Positions 24,004 through 35,522 of a stretch of DNA of 64,000 nt are shown piece after piece; position 1 is the stretch's first letter, and every line of letters starts with the position of its first letter. A model generated the notes under the pieces. That model was not told the origin of the DNA and made no database searches. It saw only the letters and a program-made list of their open reading frames with translations. The position numbers and the translations under genes were made by a program. The DNA comes from Cladophialophora immunda (lineage: Eukaryota; Ascomycota; Eurotiomycetes; Chaetothyriales; Herpotrichiellaceae): NCBI RefSeq assembly GCF_000835495.1, contig NW_015622541.1, positions 5,766,001-5,830,000 of the forward strand. The letters run 5' to 3'.

Positions 24004-26840
24004 TCAATATCGAGTGGCTTGCTTGAAAATAGGCACTGTCGTAAAATCATCGTGGTTCCATAGGATCTCATTCGATGGGCCAAGTTCAGCGCCTTCGTCT
24101 GTGCTAGGCAACCCTGCCTTCTCGTTCTCATCTACCTCGTGTTTTGACAGCCCCTTCCTATCTTTTGGGAGCCAAACTTTTGGGGGTTTCGAGGTCATCG
24201 CCGGCAGAAGATATGCATTTTTGAGTTGCTCGTCGGTATAGGAATTTCGTTCTTCTGATTCACCCTCGGGGTCCTGAAGCCATGGTCGAAGAGCTTCCTG
24301 TGAAGCGAAAATCCGAGGCTCGAGCAGGTTGGCCAGTGGATCCAGCAAAACCGCAGGAACTTTTCCCGAACCAAGCCTGTGGACCAGTGATCGATCGGGT
24401 TGATCAGTGTGCGACCCCGTGCCCGCTTCGTTGTCTCTTAGGAGAGGCCTCTCCTCGTCCTCGTTCGACAACACGTCAACCGGCATGTACTTTTCCAGAG
24501 GCGAAAGGTATTGGTTGACGGTCATGTGGTAGAGAGCGGTGACGACCAGCAACACCGTTATAAGAGTGGACGGACCAGCCGCTTTCTTGATTCCAAACAG
24601 ACCAATCAAGCATAATTCTGCCAGATAGACACCCGTCATCAGGTGCTGTAGGCTCCTTGTGTAGCTCTCTCCTCGTGTCTCTGTCTTGACTTGAATCACG
24701 TAAAGGAGATTGTAGCGGTAGCTCAAATAGAACAGGAACAAGCCAATCGCTGCGAACCCCAAAACGAGTGGTGCAATGCACGAATAGGCCACGGCAATGA
24801 CAGCCAAGTTCGTGAATTTCGGGTAGACGTTGAACCAGCTGATTCCCTTCATCTGCGCATAAGTGTTGAATTTCTGTCTCGGGGTCTTGTTCATGACGTA
24901 GTAAAAGAACAAGAAGGAGAAGAGATCGCTATAGTTCAAAATGTTCTTCGACGCAGTACCGAGCCCTTGGATGATGAAGTAGGTCAAATAGAAGTTCGAT
25001 GCTTTCGGCAGGTTCTTCGCAAGCAGAGTTGGAACGGTTGTTGGCTGGTTTGCAACCTTGGTAGCCAGGGCGGCAGCCCCCGACGAAAACGTCGTGATGA
25101 GAAAGACTTGAACCACTTGGAATACAAAGTACCACATTTGAGCCCACTCGACTGCTGATTTGCTTGTTGGTTGGCCAGACAACGTTGCTACCCATTGGAA
25201 GAGGTACGGTACGTAGGAAACCACGGAGCTGAGCAGTAGAGGTGGCACCAGCCCTGTGAGCAGTCCGAGGATAGGATCCGGGAGATTGTTGATGAATCGC
25301 AGAAAGTGAAATTTGTCCGTCAGGTAATTGATGTTAGAGATTGTGCCAATAATCCCGACTGGTATGGACCAGAAGATGATTGTTGCAACAGCAAGGGCTA
25401 TAGCAATATAAGAGTATGTGATTCGGAGTGACGGATCGAGATTGAGATTTTGCCAGATGACCTCTTTCGGCTGGATGCCGATATACTTTGGCTGTAATGT
25501 AAGAGGTGATGGATGTCGCACTTGCTGGAACGCTTGATGTGCACTAACCTGATCCTTGAACTCGACGAATATTGCTCCCGTTCTTCTACCAGGGGTGCTG
25601 GAGTCGGCCTCTCGAACTTGGTCCACGTCAGAAATGACAGTTGAGATGTCCTCTCTCAGACGGCAGATGCTGTCAATCTCTTCGCCAACTAGATATTTTG
25701 ACTTGTGCTTCGGTCGATGGGCCCCATTCACCGGCTTTGGTTGCTGGTTCGAGCCTGCATCGTTATCATCTGGTGCATCGTCTTTGCTGCGATTGGCATT
25801 CTTCAAAAGTTGCAGTTCCAACCCTTCCAAGTCATCGATCTTTTTGTCCCTCTTCTGAACCAACTTTTCCAAGTTGCTCATGTTTGAGACCACCCACGAT
25901 CTCACAGCGTCCTCACCAAAGTATCGACGAAGATTTTCCTCTTGAAGACCCTCAGGAGGTACGCTTAAATACAATACCACTCGAGAAGACAGCCGGCTAG
26001 CATTTACCGGAATTGTCTGATAAGCTTGACGAAGGCCTATGACAAAGAGCCTTTCTCGGGTGACAAGAAGTAATATGAATCCTGAGGTCAAGTATTAGGA
26101 GTAGTCCGACGAGCGGAGCAAAGTTGCCTTACCAAAGAAGACCCAGGCCACAGCGGCATGCGCATAGAGCCGTTTCCCGTCTGCCACATTGCTAAACGAG
26201 ATTCTGTCCAACTGGGTGGCACCACCTCCCCCCGTCGCATTGACCGCAAAGAGAATTGGCCAGGTCAGGAAGCAGCCGACCACGCAGATGAGGACAGTCA
26301 GTCGGAGATACCGTAGGAAGAGATACGCCTCCAATGACGAATGGCGCAAAACAAACTTGTCATCGAGAGCGCGGAAGTCATGCCACCAGGAGACGGATGT
26401 GTGACTCGATGAAGGAGTGCGATCCCTGGAGCTTGTCAGTGCCGACCACTCGACTATTTGGAAGGACTCACTTGTGGTTAATGGTCCGGAAATACGTCCT
26501 TGGTGCGTAGATGTTTCGATACCTCGAGCGCAGAGCCGCAAATGTCAATAAGAAAATAGCAGCAGTTATGGCCGTGGGGATAAGTGCAGCGCCTATGGCA
26601 GCAAATGAGGAAGAATGTTGGCTGCGATGACCGCCAGAACCTGGTGCCTTGAGAGTGTGTTAGATGTGTGGGTTTTGTAGAGCCATGAGCGCTTCAGGGA
26701 GCAACAAATAATGTAGGTAGCTTTCCCCAAGACCGAACAAGGGCCCGAGCCAGAGAATTCGTCTTTAAGGACATTCTCAATCAAGTGCATTTACTTTGGC
26801 GTTGACTGGTACCACTTACCTTGTCCTTGAAGGCATCCAT
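24004..26840 (-). CDS. CSC1/OSCA/TMEM63-family stress-gated cation channel
   Basis: Four exons, 26820-26840 (MDAFKDK), 26472-26647, 26133-26425 and 24004-26081, give 855 aa. The order is an N-terminal hydrophobic segment; NIYAPRTYFRTINHK, typical of the late-exocyst/RSN1 N-terminal domain; two more helices; a cytosolic PHM7-type domain ending at PKEVIWQNL; then a long multi-helix RSN1_7TM core with SYVPYLFQW and YFIIQGLG. The C-terminal tail of about 170 residues is acidic. Family members are osmosensitive, mechanically gated calcium or cation channels of the plasma or internal membranes. The first intron (172 nt) is long for this locus, so the very short first exon is the least certain part. 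Confidence 0.92.
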
Positions 26841-27383
26841 GGTGGCTGTTCGAGGACCTCCCTCCGGGGTAACAGTAGAATCTTAATGAATACCACACAT
26901 CTGAAGTGTATGTCCTCGTGAGCAGAAGGTAGTAACTAGCAAGGCGAGATCGTGACTCGTGAGGTTGGAAGATGTCTTGGGTCTTGGTGAAGAGAGTGAA
27001 GCAGCGCGTGAGGCACAAGACGCAGCCTGAAACGGACGTTGCAGGCTGACGTCATGGCATCTTCCACACCACCACTCGTCACCACAGACACATCTCCTCA
27101 ACACCTACCCATCTGCCTACTGCACGCAGCACATGGCCTTCAAATACTACCACATGCAACCAGTGCTGAGTGCTGAGTACTAGACTCGCTCGCCACAAAG
27201 TCCATTAACTCGTACAGTGGTTCCAGAAGCGGACACGGGGCTGCAATGTCACAGAGAACGCATGTATTATGTATAAGAATATCAATTCCTGATTGTTCAT
27301 CGGGTGTTGCTTATGTCCAACTCCACGCTCTTCATAATGGCGTACCGACGTTACTACCGTAGAAATGTCCAGAAGAATGCTTT
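26841..27383. other. Intergenic, promoter of the channel gene
   Basis: 543 bp upstream of the channel and downstream of the arrestin gene. I see no supported gene. Confidence 0.5.
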
Positions 27384-29281
27384 TTATTCCTTCCGTCCAC
27401 TGAAACTCCGCTTCCAGCTAGACATTCGGCTTGAGCTTCCGCCTGACGGTGAGCTCGGAGACCCGGCATCTTCGTCCTCAGTTATGGTAAAGTCTGGCAT
27501 CGCGTTTCCCATCGAAGTTGTCCTAGTAGGACTGATTGGTTCCCCGCCGGAAAATAATCGCTCGCTGACTCGTCGGCCGAGTCCGCTACCTTTCGCATCG
27601 GGGTTGAAGGCCGGCCGCTGAGCTACGGGCTCAGATGGCACGTGGTATTCCCGCCGAGGACCATCGACAGGTGCAATATCCTCAGCCATAGCGTCCTCAT
27701 AGCTGGGTGGGGCGTCGTCAGGGATATCCGATTGCTCATGCGGATTGTAAGAGCCCACCGGGGCCGGATACGAGTTGATCTCAGACAAAGGAGTTGTTGG
27801 CGTCTCTAATGGGGTGGTCGGCTGCGAAGACATTCCGTTTATCTCGGAAGGTCTTGGTGGGGCCAAGTGTAGAGGAGCAGGTTGAGGACGAGGGTTATTG
27901 GCCATAGCCTGCAGCAGCTTCGGAGGAGGAGCAATGCCGGAGTACACCAAGACAGGTAGACGCAAAGGAAGGACCATAAGCTCCGGTCGTAGGCCGCTTG
28001 CCATAGCATGAGCCAAACCGACCGTGACCTCTAGTTCATATCGCCGAGAGATGTTGCAGGTATCGAATGAAGGGCAGACGGTATTGGGGAGCGGAAAATC
28101 CTCCCACAGTCGAGAAGGAAGTTTCCATTCCTTACGACCTTTATCGCTGGGATTGCCGAGTGGCATGTTCATGTTCGCCTGCGACATCAATGGCCACTTT
28201 GTGGTTTCAGTTCTTTCTAGATCAAGAGCTCTGACTTGGGTGTACCCTGTGAGTTCAATTTGCAGCATCTTGAGGTAGGCAGTGGCGGAGCTGTCATTGA
28301 GCTTCTCAACCAGTATTCGTAGCGGCAGAGGTTCGTTGCAGGTGATAATGGCGGGACTTGGCAGGCGGGCATCGACCTGAAAAGCGGGAGGTTCTTCCTC
28401 CGCGGATGTCGGAGTCGAAGATTTTCTACCGAAAAGGCCAGCCATCTTTTTCTGCGACTCGGCCGGGTATCTCTGGAACTGTCTCTTTCTTCTCGCAAAC
28501 GTCTCCTCATGACGATTGGGAGGCCGAGGAGGCTCGATGGGCAGAAAGTTGATATCGGCGATCTTTGTCACAGATTAGCCGTTACATCTCCCAAGTAACG
28601 CGGAGAGAAGCATACCGCTCTGATATTCTCTTGGAAGAACTTGGGGCGGACGATTGTCGCCTTCACATAGTATTTGATTTCCGCCTCGCCGGGAAAGCCA
28701 CTCAGTGAGGGTGGCAGTGTCTTCTTCACATGTCTCGTGGTGTCGGGTGCGAATTGAACATTCACATGGCCGAGTTTGATATCTTTCAGGGCACTCGGAT
28801 TCCTTTGGCAGTCATTGTTGAATGGGAACTGTCCATGGCGGTTAGCGGTGGTCGCCGATTCCGACCCACGGGACGGTTTCTTAAGAGGTGTCTGACCTTG
28901 AACTTGAACGGGTAGAGGTATTGGCCAGCTAGGAGAGTGTAGGCGGCGCCGCTGCTTCTTTCTTGAAGCTCGGGTGTTGGGAAGACGGTGATGACTTTAT
29001 ACAAAAGCTGGAGCCTGATGTGTGAGCAGAAGTTGCGGTGGACGGGAGCGATCCTTCTCACCAACCTTGTGCAATTCTAGCTCCGACCTCTTCTTATCCG
29101 ACCGTTCATTGTTTGGAAACTTGGGCACGGCAAGCCGAGTCCGACTCTCGCCCTCGAGCTTGACCGTGACTGCAGAGATGGTGGCATCGTTGGGGAGGAT
29201 GAGGATAACGTTGCCCGAGACGAAATCGAGATTCGTGTAGCACCTCTGTACGGGCTGATCAAACTGAATACGGACCGACAT
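27384..29281 (-). CDS. Alpha-arrestin-like ubiquitin ligase adaptor with PPxY motif
   Basis: Four exons, 29066-29281, 28897-29007, 28616-28828 and 27384-28562, give 572 aa; all junctions are phase 0. The N-terminal half is an arrestin_N beta-sandwich, with KLEGESRTR, LHKLLYKVITVFPT and LLAGQYLYPFKFKFPF in order. An arrestin_C half follows, ending near LRLPVLVYSG. P465-P-S-Y468 in DDAPPSYEDA is a PPxY motif of the type that binds WW domains of Rsp5/HulA. The tail is rich in Ser, Thr and Pro and probably phosphorylated. Fungal homologues (ART/ALY, CreD, PalF-type) recruit the ligase to permeases and receptors for endocytosis. Which subfamily this is, and so which cargo, I cannot decide. Confidence 0.9.
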
Positions 29282-29592
29282 CGATCCAGCGTAGATCAGG
29301 CATCAGGGCGTCGAGGGATCAATGGAGGAGCCAGAAGTTGCACGGGGGGTGGTAAGATGTGATATGACCATGTTGTGTTGCGTGAGGAGCGGAGATGCGA
29401 AACGCCTTGCGAGGCTGAGCAGCCAAGAAGGCACCAGAGGCACAGAGGCACCACTGCACGCGAGGGACGCCCGGGATTGACGTCGTCACCGTAGAGTAGT
29501 TCCGCGAGCACGCCCTGTCCAATCACAGTCCGTGGAGCAGACTTGGGGCGGGGCGAGCGGAGAATCAGGATTTTCCCCTCTCCAGCCAGCAT
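29282..29592. promoter_or_regulatory. Divergent promoter, arrestin gene and Zn2Cys6 regulator
   Basis: 311 bp (464 bp if the regulator starts at its internal ATG) separates two divergent start codons. The short distance suggests shared control. No specific site was recognised. Confidence 0.45.
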
Positions 29593-31566
29593 GTGCTTGC
29601 ATCGTTATCACTTTGCTGGGAACCACTCACAGCAGGCTTCGAAGACAACGCGGATGCTTGGAACAAGGCTTTCGATGTAACTCCGCCCTCACACTCCTGG
29701 GTCTCTGGTTGCCATGCGCCGAGGCCACGGCATGTACCATCTCGGATGAAACCAGCTCACTCAGCGCGCAAAGCAACCAAGGCTCGCGAAGCCGTCAAGC
29801 ACACCAAGACATTCTCCGGCTGCTGGACCTGTCGCGATAGACATGTGAAGTGCGACGAGAAGAGGCCCTATTGTGCGCGATGCATCAAAGGCGGGTTCCA
29901 ATGTCAGGGGTACGGCATAAAGCTCGTTTGGGTCGACCCGGACAGTCAAGAACGCGAGCAGAACATCCGGCGGGTCATCGGCGCACCCACCGTTTATGAT
30001 GACGGGTCGAATTTCATGAGGGTCGACGTCCACGGGGCATTGGAGGAAATAGAAAGTCTTTCGCCAGGAGGAGCAGCATGTTTGTCGTCCGGACCATTCT
30101 CAGTCTTTCCGGTGCAAAGGCCCGGGACGGGACTCGTCGAACCATCTCAACCACTGGCACTTCCAAACCGCGAAAGAAGAGATTCGGCGTCGTCGCCAAC
30201 AGATAGGACGCAAGAGGATCTAAATGACAACGCAGACGATCTGATGCTGGAAACGGTCATCTCTCCTTCCACAGTCTATCCCCGAACTCCGTCGTACGCC
30301 CCGGACACGCCCACACAGTGGCCCTCGAGTCCTGCTCTGCCGCTGACAATCCGCCACCTCGACCTTCTACCGCGGCCCGCTGAGCAGCGAGACCTCATTC
30401 ACCACTGGACAAACTTTGTGTGCTGGCACCTCGTCCCCGTGGACCGGCCGGACAACCCGTTCCGCAGCGTCTTCACGCCCATGGCCCTGGCGGGCCTCGC
30501 GTCGCCATCAAACCAGTCCAACGGGCAGATTGCGCTTTTCCACGCGCTGTGCGCCACCTCGGCGTTCAGTCGCGGGCAACTCCTCAATGGAGACAGCAAG
30601 AACCTCACGCTGGCGATGAAGCACTATAACCTGGCCATCATGCACCTACGCCACAGCCTGGTGAATCTCAAGGACACGGACCACGACCTCGGTCAAGTCC
30701 ACCTCCAGCGGGGCTCCATCCTCGCCACCATCACCATGTTCTCGGCGATGGACATGATCACCGGGCGTGCCAGCGAATGGCGCACCCACCTGCAGGGCGG
30801 GGCCTCGTGGCTGTCCACCATAGAAGAGAGCGAGTGGGAGCGCGACAAATCCTCCTCGATGGTCTACCAAAGTTATCTCGCTATTGCGGCGCTGTGCAAT
30901 ATCCACCTCCCCTCGACCATCGACGTCGAATCTGACAATTTCTTGGGCGACGAGAGAAACTACGTGCTCGATCGATTTTTTGGCCTTACCCGTCCGATCC
31001 TCAAACATATCGTCGTGATGAACAGCCTGATCAAGCGTATCTCTACCACAGCTTCCGACCCGCCGACTGCCGAAATGCTGGATGATCTAGAAACCCAACT
31101 CTACGCCCAAACTCCATCGAACCTCGACCTGTCGGGCTTGCCACCCATGGCTCAATCCCTAACCCTGCACCACGCCTACGTCTTCTACTATGCCTCACTG
31201 ATCTATTTCCTCCGCACCGTTCGGGGCTTCTCCCCCCGAACCACCTGCGTCCAGAATATGGTCTCGAAAGCCGTCACACACCTTGAAGATATCGAAAGTC
31301 TGGGAGGCGACAGTATAGGTTGTACATTAGTGTGGCCGCCGTTCATTGTGGCATGTGAATGCCTAACTGAGGAGATGCAGGAGAGGATGCTCAACTGGTA
31401 CAGGCTGAAGAGGAGGCATGGGTTCATGAACCTGGAGATCTCGAAGGACATCGCAAGCGAACTGTGGCGGAGACGGGACTTGGTGCGTGACGGGGGTAAG
31501 GCGGACTCTGATATACAGTGGCAGGATGTCTTAAGGGAGATGAAAATGGACATCGTCCTTGCCTGA
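29593..31566 (+). CDS. Zn(II)2Cys6 transcription factor
   Basis: This is a single-exon frame of 657 aa from the ATG at 29593. The in-frame ATG at 29746 (residue 52) would give 606 aa and puts the zinc cluster near the N-terminus, as is usual, so it may be the true start. Six cysteines, C77, C80, C87, C94, C97 and C104, fit CX2CX6CX6CX2CX6C, a binuclear zinc cluster that binds CGG-type half sites. The following region is long and mostly helical, with blocks such as ALCATSAFSRG and IWFLRTVRG-like stretches of the fungal_trans_2 regulatory domain. It should be a nuclear regulator. Its targets are unknown. It ends 65 bp from the stop of the convergent regulator. Confidence 0.92.
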   Translation: MLASLSLCWEPLTAGFEDNADAWNKAFDVTPPSHSWVSGCHAPRPRHVPSRMKPAHSARKATKAREAVKHTKTFSGCWTCRDRHVKCDEKRPYCARCIKGGFQCQGYGIKLVWVDPDSQEREQNIRRVIGAPTVYDDGSNFMRVDVHGALEEIESLSPGGAACLSSGPFSVFPVQRPGTGLVEPSQPLALPNRERRDSASSPTDRTQEDLNDNADDLMLETVISPSTVYPRTPSYAPDTPTQWPSSPALPLTIRHLDLLPRPAEQRDLIHHWTNFVCWHLVPVDRPDNPFRSVFTPMALAGLASPSNQSNGQIALFHALCATSAFSRGQLLNGDSKNLTLAMKHYNLAIMHLRHSLVNLKDTDHDLGQVHLQRGSILATITMFSAMDMITGRASEWRTHLQGGASWLSTIEESEWERDKSSSMVYQSYLAIAALCNIHLPSTIDVESDNFLGDERNYVLDRFFGLTRPILKHIVVMNSLIKRISTTASDPPTAEMLDDLETQLYAQTPSNLDLSGLPPMAQSLTLHHAYVFYYASLIYFLRTVRGFSPRTTCVQNMVSKAVTHLEDIESLGGDSIGCTLVWPPFIVACECLTEEMQERMLNWYRLKRRHGFMNLEISKDIASELWRRRDLVRDGGKADSDIQWQDVLREMKMDIVLA

Positions 31567-31630
31567 TTGGGGTCACTAAGCAACCCAGCTGAATGGGATG
31601 GCGCAATATAGTGAAGGTCGGGAGTTAGGC

Positions 31631-33723
31631 TTAACAAGCAAAGGGGTTGTTGGGGTTGATATCAGTGTTTGAAGTGAACGGGTATGAAGAATCGGTTGAC
31701 GAGGGTTGTCTGAAGCGCGAATGAAGGCGCTGAAGCAGCACATTGATCGACTCCGCGAGAACCTCCTCAACGAACTCCTGTTGCCGTGGCCACCACGCCA
31801 CGGCACCGAACATCCTTTGGTTGATCTCTGATGCTAGTACTTCTCGCCCTTCACGCTCAAAAAAGGCAATAAAGTCTTGCACTGTATCCGCATGCGTGCT
31901 GTCAGCGTACGGATCCAAGGGCAATGCGGAGTTCGGGAACAGGATCTTGTAGATGTCAAACCATGCATCGGAGCGATTCCGACCCATTTCACGCCTTTTA
32001 ATTGCCGTAAGTTGATCTTGAGTCATCTTCTCTTCGAAGGGAGAGACCTGTGGTTGACAGGACCTCTCCACAATGTGGGCATCCAAGACGCCTTTTGAGT
32101 CAAAGGATGAGAAGCAGGTCGGACAGTGATGTTCGGGCCGGCGATGTACGCGATACAAATGCTGCTTCAGACGAGCAATGTCTCTCAGAAAACAACTTGA
32201 ACATCCTCGATAGTTCTGTTCGAGCCCATTGCGCTCAGAATACCGAGAAGGATCGAATTTTGAGTATGGGCAGGCCAGGAGTTTCGAGACTGTGCAATTC
32301 GGCGATGCCTCGGATGTCCTTGGGATTTTGCTGCGCCTCGATCCTTCCCCTTCGTCATCCGGGGGCAGTCTCTTGCGCTGAGAGTTCTGAGTTGACAGAG
32401 GCGTTGTGAGCGAGGTGGAAGGTGCGGTCCCATTTGCTTGGCTAGACGTGCTTGGGGTGGAGCTTGTCTGCGAGGAATTCTCAACGCCATCTCTCGGCGT
32501 ATCTGCCTGCCCAAGGTACAATGTAACGAGGACAATAGCAAGTACAGCTAGGGACATTGCTGAGCTCGGCGAATCAATGGATGTCGCCAAAACAAGAGAA
32601 TTGTCGCCGGCCACAAAAGATGCTTCTCCATCCGATTCAAACCAAGGCGAATTCGATGAGTTCGAATACGACAGATGGAGGGACAAGGGCTGCGGGGTTG
32701 GGATGCGAACGATAGACTGTTGTGAATCGGCCGTTGCCCAATGTCCTTGACACAAGAAGGCTGCATCTTCATCATTGCTCTGGACCTTTTCAAGCCACTC
32801 GTCAACACTTTCACCATAGACCTTGTTAGCTGATTCCTAATCGAAACACTCACAGTAAGCTTTACTCACGGTGCCTTTGGGAAGTGCTCTTCAGCCCTAG
32901 ATCTTCCTTTGCCCAAATTACTATGGGCCGGTGGCTCCTGACTGGGCTCGGGATTAAGAGACTCAAGACTGAGAGGCTCGAGACTGAGAGGTTCGGAACC
33001 GATGAGTTGTGGAAGCAGTTGCTCTTTATCGACATGGAATGTATAGTTGGCGTGTTTTGACTTGATATGGTTGTCATAATCGGTCTCGAGACTGAATGTG
33101 CGTTGACAGCTCTGGACAGGACATACATAATTGCGTTGGATTCTCGGGTCATTGGGCTCGTTAAGCTGAGGGAAAACTGACTGCCATGGAGTTCGATGGC
33201 TCGAAATTTTCCGTCGCTGGCCAGAAGTTGCACCGTAAACGCACAGACTTTTTCTCGTCGCACACGCCTCGCAAGGGTTACCCTCGCTGCACTGGTCTCG
33301 GTCAGAGACACCTCCGGTGAACACTCCAAAATGCACTAGAGATATTTATACCTTGGTTCTCCTCCGCTTGCAGGCATCGCAAGCGGTGGATATCCTTCGA
33401 GGACGCCGAGAAGATGGAGGCGCCTTGAGACCTTCGCCGCCTGAATGGACTGTCTCTTGAATCTCGTCTAAGGGTGTCTTTGCATCGTCGAGGAGGAGAT
33501 GTGATGGTTCAAGGTAGTCCTTACAGCTGTAATATCCAGAATCGCCCGAAGGAATAGTACCAGGTACCTCAAAATGTACCGGTATGAAGGGGGTAAAGCT
33601 CACTCGTGTCGAAGATGTCGCTGCATCTCGAAGTCCTCCAGTAACCACATGGAAGACCTCGTCAACAAAGTCAGGGGCTGGCATATCAACCAAGTCAGGT
33701 TCTGAAGATTTGCAACTGTCCAT
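31631..33723 (-). CDS. Hybrid Zn2Cys6 plus C2H2 zinc-finger transcription factor
   Basis: Three exons, 33352-33723, 32870-33291 and 31631-32807, give 656 aa. The first intron splits a binuclear cluster: C115, C118, C125, C131, C134 and C141 fit CX2CX6CX5CX2CX6C. A C2H2 finger follows (CPVQSCQRTF, then H and H in DNHIKSKH). Near the C-terminus, ACPYSKFDP, C-C around GCSSC, LKQHLYRVHRRPEHHCPTC and FPNSALPLDPYAD match a C2H2-like module widespread in ascomycete proteins. The second intron uses a GCTAAC branch point and the AG of GAAAG at 32808-32809. An odd hydrophobic run (AVLAIVLVTLYLGQ) in exon 3 is bounded by GTACTT and GGGCAG and could be a 39-nt in-frame intron. The role is presumably nuclear regulation. 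Confidence 0.82.
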
Positions 33724-34530
33724 GGTCCTCAAAAGATGCCCAATGTCGCCTGCCGATGGAGTGACCTGTTGCTAGAGAATGGCCAAATGTGCCATCAAGA
33801 AGAGGTCGATGGGAAGCTCGCAATCAGGCTGGCCTTTAATGATATTCGGATGAGCGCTCGTCTCAATTGTGCAGCCTCATTCCCTGGCCGGGCCCATGGC
33901 TACACAACACACCGCTGTGCATACTGACTGCGCCACCAACCCCAATGGTGTGCATGCAGGCTGTGTCGACGGCCAATCGCGCAGGGATAAAAGGCAGCGA
34001 CTACCGCTGGGGAAGGCCATGTCGGCCAATGGACGGGATCACCAAGTGCGAGATGCGGGAATCCCGTGAATGCTCCCACGGGAGTGTCCAAAAGAGCGAG
34101 AAAGGTGTGTTGATTGGATCGACGGGAGGATGATGGTCTCGTCAAAGTCCCCCAATCCCGAAAATCATTTGTCTGACTTTACGGAACAGCACAAATTACA
34201 ATGAGTGCATCTTGTCAGACGGAAGAATATCTCGGCGTCGTCCCTGCGATGTGCCTCCGCAGTCAGTGGTCATCCAGCTTGATACAATATCACAGAAGTC
34301 CAAGAAGGTGAAATACCGGCTCGCTCTCCCACTGTCAATAACTCCCTCTGTTGAAGGACCTTTGGGCTTCCTTGTCGTCGTCCCGGAGAAGGTGCTGCTC
34401 GGAGAGCACGAGAAAATATTGCAACAATGATACACGTGGCAGAATTGCCAGTGGGCCATAGATTCTATTCTCTTGTTCTTCGATTACGCTCTCAATAGAC
34501 CATATCCTTCCCTTTCGTGTTTCGCGCAAC
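33724..34530. promoter_or_regulatory. Divergent intergenic region
   Basis: 807 bp between the starts of the hybrid zinc-finger gene and the Arl3-type GTPase. It would hold both promoters. No gene was seen. Confidence 0.5.
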
Positions 34531-35396
34531 ATGTATCACCTCGTCCGCTCCCTGTACCTCTATGCAACCAGCAAGCCAGGTAAGCTCCGCCAGACCGTAC
34601 CCTGCATCTTGTCAACGAGGCTGATCTGACCCGGCCGTGATCAGAGTACTCCATCATCCTCCTAGGCCTCGACAATGCCGGCAAAACCACCCTTTTGTCA
34701 CAGATAAAAGCGCTTTATAACACCACCGCAGACCCCGTCGCTGGCCAGACAGGCGATGCTCCTGCTTCGGACACCGCAGGCAATACTGTGCCCACCGTCG
34801 GCCAAAATGTTGCAACTATCGACCTGCCCGAGATGTACTTGAAGATCTGGGATGTGGGTGGACAAATGAGTCTAAGAAAGCTATGGATGAGCTACTATAA
34901 GAGCGCGCATGCCGTGGTGTTTGTGGTGGACAGCACGGACATAGGGAATGGAGAGATCGACGGGGCACCACAAACCCCCGGGTGGCACGGGCGTAAGAAG
35001 AGCTATATTGGAAAGGGTGGTGACGAAGACGAGCCACAGACTCCATGGACTCCAATGACGCCCATGACGCCAGGGTTTTTCTCGTCTGGATTGCCTCAGG
35101 GTCGACTGGACGAATGTCGAGCCGTTCTAGAAAGCGTACTCGAGAATGACGACACTGCTGGGATTCCGATCTTGATTTTGGCCAATAAACAGGACAGGGA
35201 AGATTGCCTCGAGGTTGTCAGGATCAAGGAAGGCTTCGTGAAGAAAGTTTTCGAAGGTGAGAAAGGGGGAATGGTTCGTGACAGTCGTGTCCTACCAGTA
35301 AGCGCGCTGAAGGGGACAGGAGTAAAAGAGGCTGTCGAATGGGTCAAAAGCCGGGTTGTGTGGAACAAAGAAAGTCGTCCACCGATCATGAGGTAA
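34531..35396 (+). CDS. ARL3: Arl3/ARFRP1-type Arf-like GTPase
   Basis: Two exons, 34531-34579 and 34645-35396, give 266 aa. GLDNAGKT (24-31) is the P-loop, WDVGGQ (85-90) is switch II, and NKQD (197-200) is the guanine-specificity motif. The N-terminus MYHLVRSLY lacks the Gly2 myristoylation site and fits yeast Arl3/ARFRP1, which is acetylated and recruited to the late Golgi by Sys1. There it activates Arl1 and golgin tethering. The protein is about 65 residues longer than yeast Arl3. Much of the extra length is an insert near residues 107-155, between DSTD and the RLDEC helix, rich in Gly, Lys and TPMTP repeats. This looks like a disordered, phosphorylatable loop. Confidence 0.9.
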
Positions 35397-35522
35397 ACAT
35401 TGTCTATCTGATGGTCCATGACAAGCGTCATATGTTGCGAGATTCTTCCACTACCAAGATGATACTGGTCCAGAGAGAACAACCCCGACGTCCGCTGTCT
35501 CCGCAAAGATGCCTCATGCCAC

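Noticed and set aside
25500..25560. A possible 30-nt intron in the channel gene after AHQAFQQ
   Set aside because: Too short for splicing, and the reading frame through it (HPSPLTLQPKYIG) matches the family.
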